From: an uncultured Bacilli bacterium
Lineage (GTDB): Bacteria > Bacillota_I > Bacilli_A > RF39 > UBA660
Assembly (NCBI GenBank): GCA_944345045.1
Contig: CALVMI010000020.1
Coordinates: forward strand, 1-9,431
Direction: 5' to 3'
DNA: 9,431 nucleotides
Shown here: positions 6,203 to 9,431 of the stretch, piece by piece
Numbering within the stretch: the stretch's first letter is position 1
How the letters are laid out: each line of letters opens with the position of its first letter
Translations under genes and position numbers: made by a program
The notes under the pieces: model-generated
Seen by the model: only the letters and a program-made list of their open reading frames with translations
What the model was told of the DNA's origin: nothing
Database searches by the model: none

Positions 6203-6942
6203 CAATAAAAAGTGCTAGAGAAATTAAACTTATGAAGGAAGCTGGACATATTAATTTTCTTGCTCATAAAGAAATGGAAAAATATATGAAACCTGGTATA
6301 ACAACTAAAGAAATTGATGCACATATTTATGACTTTGTAACTAAAATGGGTGGTTATCCTTCCTGTCTTGGTTATGAGGGATTTCCTGGTAGTGCTTGTA
6401 TTAGTATAAATGAAGAAGTGGTTCATGGGATACCTTCTAATAGAAAACTAAAAAATGGAGATATTGTTAAACTTGATTTTACAGTTCGTAAGGCTGGTTA
6501 TGAAAGTGACATGACAAGAACCTATTTAATTGGAGATGTTCCAGAAAGAGTAAAGAAAATGGTTGTAGATACGGAAAATGCTTTATATGAAGGCTTGAAA
6601 GTTATTAAACCTGGTGCTAGAATAGGAGATATTGGTCATGCAATTAGTCAATATGCTCATGCTCATGGGTTATCTGTTGTAGAAGAACTTGTGGGTCATG
6701 GAATTGGCACAAATATGCATGAAGATCCTGATGTTCCTAATTTTGGCGAGGCTAATACTGGACTCGTTTTAAAAGAAGGAATGACATTAGCGATTGAGCC
6801 AATGCTTAATTTAGGTAGTAAAGAAGTTGTGATGCTTGATGATGATTGGACTGTTGTTACTTTAGACGGTAGTCCATCGGCACATTTTGAACATACCGTT
6901 TGTGTAACAAAAGACGGTTATGAAATTTTAACGGGAGAATAG
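6199..6942 (+). CDS. map: Methionine aminopeptidase, type I
   Basis: This metalloenzyme removes the initiator methionine from new proteins as they leave the ribosome, after deformylation. The 247-residue product matches short type I bacterial enzymes and lacks any N-terminal zinc-finger extension. All metal and catalytic residues are visible: H76 in VVHGIP, D93 and D104 in the KLDFTVRKAGYESD region, H167 in VGHGIGTNMHEDP (with the conserved H174), E200 in LAIEPM and E231 in AHFEHTVCVT. The start codon is GTG at 6199, overlapping the adk TGA by four bases (GTGA). It is supported by a strong SD, GATGGAGG at 6184-6191, and by the start of homologous proteins with an REIKLMKEAG-type helix. Confidence 0.97.
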   Translation: MTIKSAREIKLMKEAGHINFLAHKEMEKYMKPGITTKEIDAHIYDFVTKMGGYPSCLGYEGFPGSACISINEEVVHGIPSNRKLKNGDIVKLDFTVRKAGYESDMTRTYLIGDVPERVKKMVVDTENALYEGLKVIKPGARIGDIGHAISQYAHAHGLSVVEELVGHGIGTNMHEDPDVPNFGEANTGLVLKEGMTLAIEPMLNLGSKEVVMLDDDWTVVTLDGSPSAHFEHTVCVTKDGYEILTGE

Positions 6943-6947
6943 AAAAT

Positions 6948-7235
6948 ATGGCTAAGAAAAATGATCGAAAAAGTAATTTACAAAGCAAAGATGTTGTAAA
7001 GCAAAGACCTGTTAGCAGTGGTAGGTCAGATAAAATTGAAGTGGAAGGTAAAGTAGTAGATGTTTTAAAAGGCGGAGACTACATTGTAGAACTTCCAAAT
7101 GGTTATACTGTAGAGGCCTACGTTTCTGGTAAAATGCGAGTAAATATGATTCGTATCTTACCGGGTGATACAGTTACCATTGAGCTTTCTCCTTATGATT
7201 TAACACGTGGGCGAATTGTATGGAATAAAAGGTAA
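6948..7235 (+). CDS. infA: Translation initiation factor IF-1 with N-terminal extension
   Basis: IF-1 binds the 30S A site during initiation and supports IF-2 and IF-3. The OB-fold is unmistakable from IEVEGKVVDVLKGGDYIVEL (residues 30-49) through SGKMRVNMIRILPGDTVTIE and LSPYDLTRGRIVWNKR. The protein has 95 residues against about 72 in the family. The extra 23 or so residues lie between the normal MAKK start and IEVEG; they are rich in Lys, Arg, Ser, Asn and Gln and are probably disordered. No ATG, GTG or TTG codon suited to a conventional start lies just before IEVEG, and none there has an SD, so the extension appears to be translated. GGGAG at 6933-6937 in the end of map is the likely SD, ten bases upstream. 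The gene follows map by five bases. Confidence 0.95.
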   Translation: MAKKNDRKSNLQSKDVVKQRPVSSGRSDKIEVEGKVVDVLKGGDYIVELPNGYTVEAYVSGKMRVNMIRILPGDTVTIELSPYDLTRGRIVWNKR

Positions 7236-7250
7236 TGGAGGTAAAAAATT

Positions 7251-7367
7251 ATGAAAGTTAGACCATCTGTCAAAAAAATTTGTAAAAAATGCAAACTTAT
7301 TAAAAGAAATGGAAAAGTTATGGTTATTTGTGAAAATCCAAAACACAAACAAACTCAAGGGAAATAG
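7251..7367 (+). CDS. rpmJ: 50S ribosomal protein L36, zinc-binding type
   Basis: L36 is the smallest large-subunit protein and stabilises 23S rRNA structure near the factor-binding side. Translation from the ATG at 7251 gives 38 residues beginning MKVRPSVKKICKKCK and containing GKVMVICENPKHKQTQG. The zinc ligands C11, C14, C27 and H32 are all present (C-x2-C-x12-C-x4-H), so this is the zinc-containing form. A perfect GGAGG at 7237-7241 is nine bases upstream. Placement between infA and rpsM is the standard Bacillota order. The TAG stop runs into the GGAG used by rpsM. Confidence 0.97.
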   Translation: MKVRPSVKKICKKCKLIKRNGKVMVICENPKHKQTQGK

Positions 7368-7370
7368 GAG
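7366..7370 (+). promoter_or_regulatory. Distant ribosome binding site of rpsM
   Basis: AGGAG overlaps the rpmJ stop and is 13 bases before the rpsM ATG, beyond the usual 5-10. No closer purine-rich match to the anti-SD is seen, and an in-frame TAA at 7378 excludes an earlier start. Confidence 0.55.
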
Positions 7371-7383
7371 AGTGAATTAAGAA

Positions 7384-7758
7384 ATGGCTAGAATTAAAAA
7401 TATTGAATTACCAAATGAGAAACATATTTGTATTGGACTAACAGCAATTTATGGTATTGGTAGACCTTTAGCTAAAACTATTTGTGAAAATGCTGGTGTA
7501 GATCCAACAAAAAAAGTAAAAGATTTAACAGATGAAGATATTCAAAAACTTCGTAAAGAAGTAGATGAACACACTGTTGAAGGTGATCTTAGACGTGACG
7601 TACAAATGAGTATTAAAGAAAAAATGGAAATTAATTCTTATCAAGGTATTCGTCATAAAAAAGGCCTTCCTGTACGTGGTCAAAGAACAAGTAGAAATGC
7701 TAAAACTCGTAAGGGTAAAGGTAAAGTTGTAGCAAATAAGAAAAAAGCAGGTAAATAG
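7384..7758 (+). CDS. rpsM: 30S ribosomal protein S13
   Basis: S13 is in the 30S head, contacts P-site tRNA and forms bridges with L5. The 124-residue protein has the family length and shows ARIKNIELPNEKHICIGLTA (residues 2-21), the helix-turn segment YGIGRPLAKTI (23-33), and the C-terminal YQGIRHKKGLPVRGQRTSRN (86-105) followed by AKTRKGKGKVVANKKK. The start is fixed by an in-frame TAA at 7378-7380 just upstream. The only clear SD, GGAG at 7367-7370, is 13 bases from the ATG, longer than for its neighbours. It is the first gene of the alpha part; no promoter is visible before it. Confidence 0.98.
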   Translation: MARIKNIELPNEKHICIGLTAIYGIGRPLAKTICENAGVDPTKKVKDLTDEDIQKLRKEVDEHTVEGDLRRDVQMSIKEKMEINSYQGIRHKKGLPVRGQRTSRNAKTRKGKGKVVANKKKAGK

Positions 7759-7771
7759 GAGGTAAGTATTT

Positions 7772-8155
7772 ATGGCATATAATAGAAGAAAAAGAAAAGT
7801 TAAAAAGAATGTTCCTGAAGCTGTTGCTCATATTCATTCCACTTATAATAATACGATAGTAACAATTACCGATAAAGATGGAAATGTACTTAGTTGGGCA
7901 AGCGCTGGAACTATTGGCTACAAAGGATCTAAAAAGAAAACTCCTTTTGCGGCTGGTACAAGTGCTGAAGCTGCTGGACGCGCTGCATTAGACTGTGGTG
8001 TTAAGAAGGTTGAAGTACACGTTAAAGGTTTAGGTTCTGGAAGAGAAAATGCAATTCGTCAATTACAAGCTGTTGGACTTGAAGTTACAAGTATCGTTGA
8101 TGAAACACCTATTCCACATAACGGATGCCGTCCACCAAAAAGACCAAGAAATTAA
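7772..8155 (+). CDS. rpsK: 30S ribosomal protein S11
   Basis: S11 lies on the platform of the 30S subunit and supports mRNA binding near the E site. The 127-residue protein is of normal length. It shows VAHIHSTYNNTIVTITDKDG (residues 18-37), SWASAGTIGYKGSKKKTPFA (41-60) and the C-terminal signature VTSIVDETPIPHNGCRPPKR (105-124). The RNA-contact loop reads KGLGSGRE (85-92), with Leu where many homologues have Pro. The SD TAGGAGGT (7756-7763) contains the rpsM stop. The gene ends in tandem in-frame stops, TAA followed at once by TAG (8153-8158). rpsD does not lie between rpsK and rpoA, as is usual in Bacillota and unlike E. coli. Confidence 0.98.
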   Translation: MAYNRRKRKVKKNVPEAVAHIHSTYNNTIVTITDKDGNVLSWASAGTIGYKGSKKKTPFAAGTSAEAAGRAALDCGVKKVEVHVKGLGSGRENAIRQLQAVGLEVTSIVDETPIPHNGCRPPKRPRN

Positions 8156-8173
8156 TAGGGAAGGGGAATAAAT

Positions 8174-9118
8174 ATGATTAAATTTGAAAAGCCAGATTAT
8201 AAAATCACAGAATATCAAGAAACAAATCACTATGGAAAATTTGAATTAGAACCACTTGAAAGAGGATTTGGAACAACTATTGGAACAGCACTTCGTCGAG
8301 TTATGTTATCTAGCATGCCAGGATGTGCAATTACGACTGTAAAAATTGATGGTGTATTACATGAATTCCAAAAAATCGATGGTGTATATGAAGATGTTAC
8401 AGCTATTGTTCTAAATTTAAAAAGTGTTGTTTTAAAAAATCATACTGAAGAAGCTAAAACAATGCGTTTAGTAGCTGATACACCAGGTCCTGTTACTGCT
8501 GGAATGATTGAACATGATGTAGATATTGAAATTGTAAATCCAGACTTTGTTATTTGTAATTTAGTTGAAGGTGGTAAAATTAGCATGGAACTTACTTGCA
8601 ATAATGGTAAGGGATATGTTGATTCAAAAGAAAATCAAAAATTATTTGCTGAAGATAAGCCAGGAGTTATCGCGATTGACTCTTTATATAGTCCTGTTTT
8701 AAAAGTGGCTGTAGAAGTTGAAGGTGCTCGTGTTGGCCATAATGAAAATTTTGATAAATTAATTATGGAAGTCGAAACTAATGGTAGCATTACACCTGAA
8801 GAATGTATGGCTTTAGCAGCTAAAATTTTGATTGAACATTTTAATATCGTAGCTGATTTAAATGCAATTAGTGATGTAGCTGGTTTAATGAGTGAAAAGA
8901 AAGTTGATACAATTACTAAAACTTTAGAAACCCCTATTGAAGAAATCGAATTCTCTGTTCGTGCTTACAATTGTTTAAAAAGAGCAGGTATTCATACTGT
9001 ACAAGATTTAATCAATAAAAAAGAAGCTGAAGTTACGAAGATTCGTAATTTAGGTAAAAAATCATTAAAAGAAGTATTAGATAAAGTAGAAGAAATGGGA
9101 CTTAAGTTCCGCGATTAA
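8174..9118 (+). CDS. rpoA: DNA-directed RNA polymerase subunit alpha
   Basis: Alpha dimerises to start RNA polymerase assembly and its C-terminal domain contacts UP elements and activators. The 314-residue product has the normal length for Bacillota. The N-terminal domain (about 1-230) has the dimerisation motif ERGFGTTIGTALRRVMLSSM (residues 29-48) and a conserved HEFQKIDGVYEDVT (63-76). After a linker, the C-terminal domain (about 255-314) carries SVRAYNCLKRAGI (261-273) and RNLGKKSLKEV (291-301). Residues matching the E. coli UP-element contacts are kept: R263, N266, C267, G294, K296 and S297. The SD is an imperfect GGGAAGGGG at 8158-8166, seven bases before the ATG. It links expression of transcription and translation machinery in one unit. 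Confidence 0.98.
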   Translation: MIKFEKPDYKITEYQETNHYGKFELEPLERGFGTTIGTALRRVMLSSMPGCAITTVKIDGVLHEFQKIDGVYEDVTAIVLNLKSVVLKNHTEEAKTMRLVADTPGPVTAGMIEHDVDIEIVNPDFVICNLVEGGKISMELTCNNGKGYVDSKENQKLFAEDKPGVIAIDSLYSPVLKVAVEVEGARVGHNENFDKLIMEVETNGSITPEECMALAAKILIEHFNIVADLNAISDVAGLMSEKKVDTITKTLETPIEEIEFSVRAYNCLKRAGIHTVQDLINKKEAEVTKIRNLGKKSLKEVLDKVEEMGLKFRD

Positions 9119-9132
9119 GGAGGTATTTTAAG

Positions 9133-9431
9133 ATGGCTTATAGAAAGTTAAGTAGAGATTCAAAAAAGCGTAGAAGTATTCTTGCTGGTCTTACAAAAAC
9201 TGTTATTTTAAATGGCAGTGTTGTAACTACTGAAGCTCGTGCTAAAGAAGTTCGTAAATTTGTTGATAAGTTAATTACCTACGGTAAAAGAGGAACTTTG
9301 GTTTCTCGTAGAAAAGCTTTAGCTTTTGTTCATAATGATAATGAAGTAGTAAGTAAAGTATTTAATGAACTTGCTCCTAAGTATCAAGATCGTAACGGTG
9401 GTTATACAAGAATTATTAAAATTACTGAACG
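9133..9431 (+). CDS. rplQ: 50S ribosomal protein L17, 5' part (3' end outside the window)
   Basis: L17 is a large-subunit protein near the tunnel exit. Ninety-nine complete codons are visible before the window ends. They encode MAYRKLSRDSKKRRSILAGL (residues 1-20), a TTEARAKEVRKFVDKLITYG segment, KRGTLVSRRKA, and the conserved NGGYTRIIK near the visible end; only the last roughly 15-20 residues of a typical L17 should be missing. A perfect SD, AAGGAGGT at 9117-9124, overlaps the rpoA TAA and is eight bases before the ATG. rplQ is the usual last gene of the alpha operon, so a terminator may lie just beyond the window. Confidence 0.97.
   Translation, partial: MAYRKLSRDSKKRRSILAGLTKTVILNGSVVTTEARAKEVRKFVDKLITYGKRGTLVSRRKALAFVHNDNEVVSKVFNELAPKYQDRNGGYTRIIKITE

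Noticed and set aside
6178..6426. Open frame on the - strand opposite adk/map
   Set aside because: It is a Phe/Ser/His-rich shadow of map with no supporting signal.
7778..7783. TATAAT as a possible -10 element near the rpsK start
   Set aside because: There is no acceptable -35 at 16-18 bases upstream and no extended -10 TG; such hexamers are expected by chance in A+T-rich DNA.
8677..8705. TTGACT inside rpoA as a possible -35 element
   Set aside because: The sequence about 17 bases downstream (TTAAAA) is a poor -10, and the site is inside a conserved coding region.

Overview
This window is a stretch of the bacterial S10-spc-alpha ribosomal protein supercluster, read entirely on the + strand. 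It holds 22 genes: a partial rplP at the left edge, 20 complete genes, and a partial rplQ at the right edge. The A+T-rich sequence, the Bacillota-style gene order (secY-adk-map-infA-rpmJ-rpsM-rpsK-rpoA-rplQ, with no rpsD before rpoA), the zinc form of S14, the zinc-lid Adk and strong AGGAGG ribosome binding sites all point to a low-G+C Gram-positive or Mollicutes-related bacterium. All 12 tryptophan codons are TGG, no gene contains an in-frame TGA, and secY and adk end in TGA, so the standard code (table 11) fits and a UGA=Trp mycoplasma does not. Loss of rpmD (L30) and shortening of L24 suggest an uncultured Bacilli or Mollicutes-like lineage that uses the standard code, but this placement is inference.

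Layout: 1-155 is the end of the S10 part (rplP), running on through rpmC and rpsQ (155-627). The spc part is rplN, rplX, rplE, rpsN, rpsH, rplF, rplR, rpsE, rplO, secY, adk, map, infA, rpmJ (639-7367). The alpha part is rpsM, rpsK, rpoA, rplQ (7384-9431). Gaps between genes are at most 18 bases and several genes overlap by 1 or 4 bases. No gene-free stretch exceeds 18 bases, and I see no convincing terminator, internal promoter, RNA gene, repeat, mobile element or CRISPR array. The window looks like one transcription unit whose promoter lies upstream of it.

The genes act together in protein synthesis and its immediate downstream steps. They encode ribosomal proteins of both subunits, initiation factor IF-1, the SecY export channel, methionine aminopeptidase for trimming new proteins, adenylate kinase for nucleotide balance, and the RNA polymerase alpha subunit. 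This is core, conserved material and I found no undescribed system. The points worth a second look are small: the clean absence of rpmD, an IF-1 with about 23 extra N-terminal residues, an adenylate kinase whose P-loop has two glycines replaced by alanine, a short L24, and the repeated fusion of TAG stop codons with the next gene's Shine-Dalgarno sequence.
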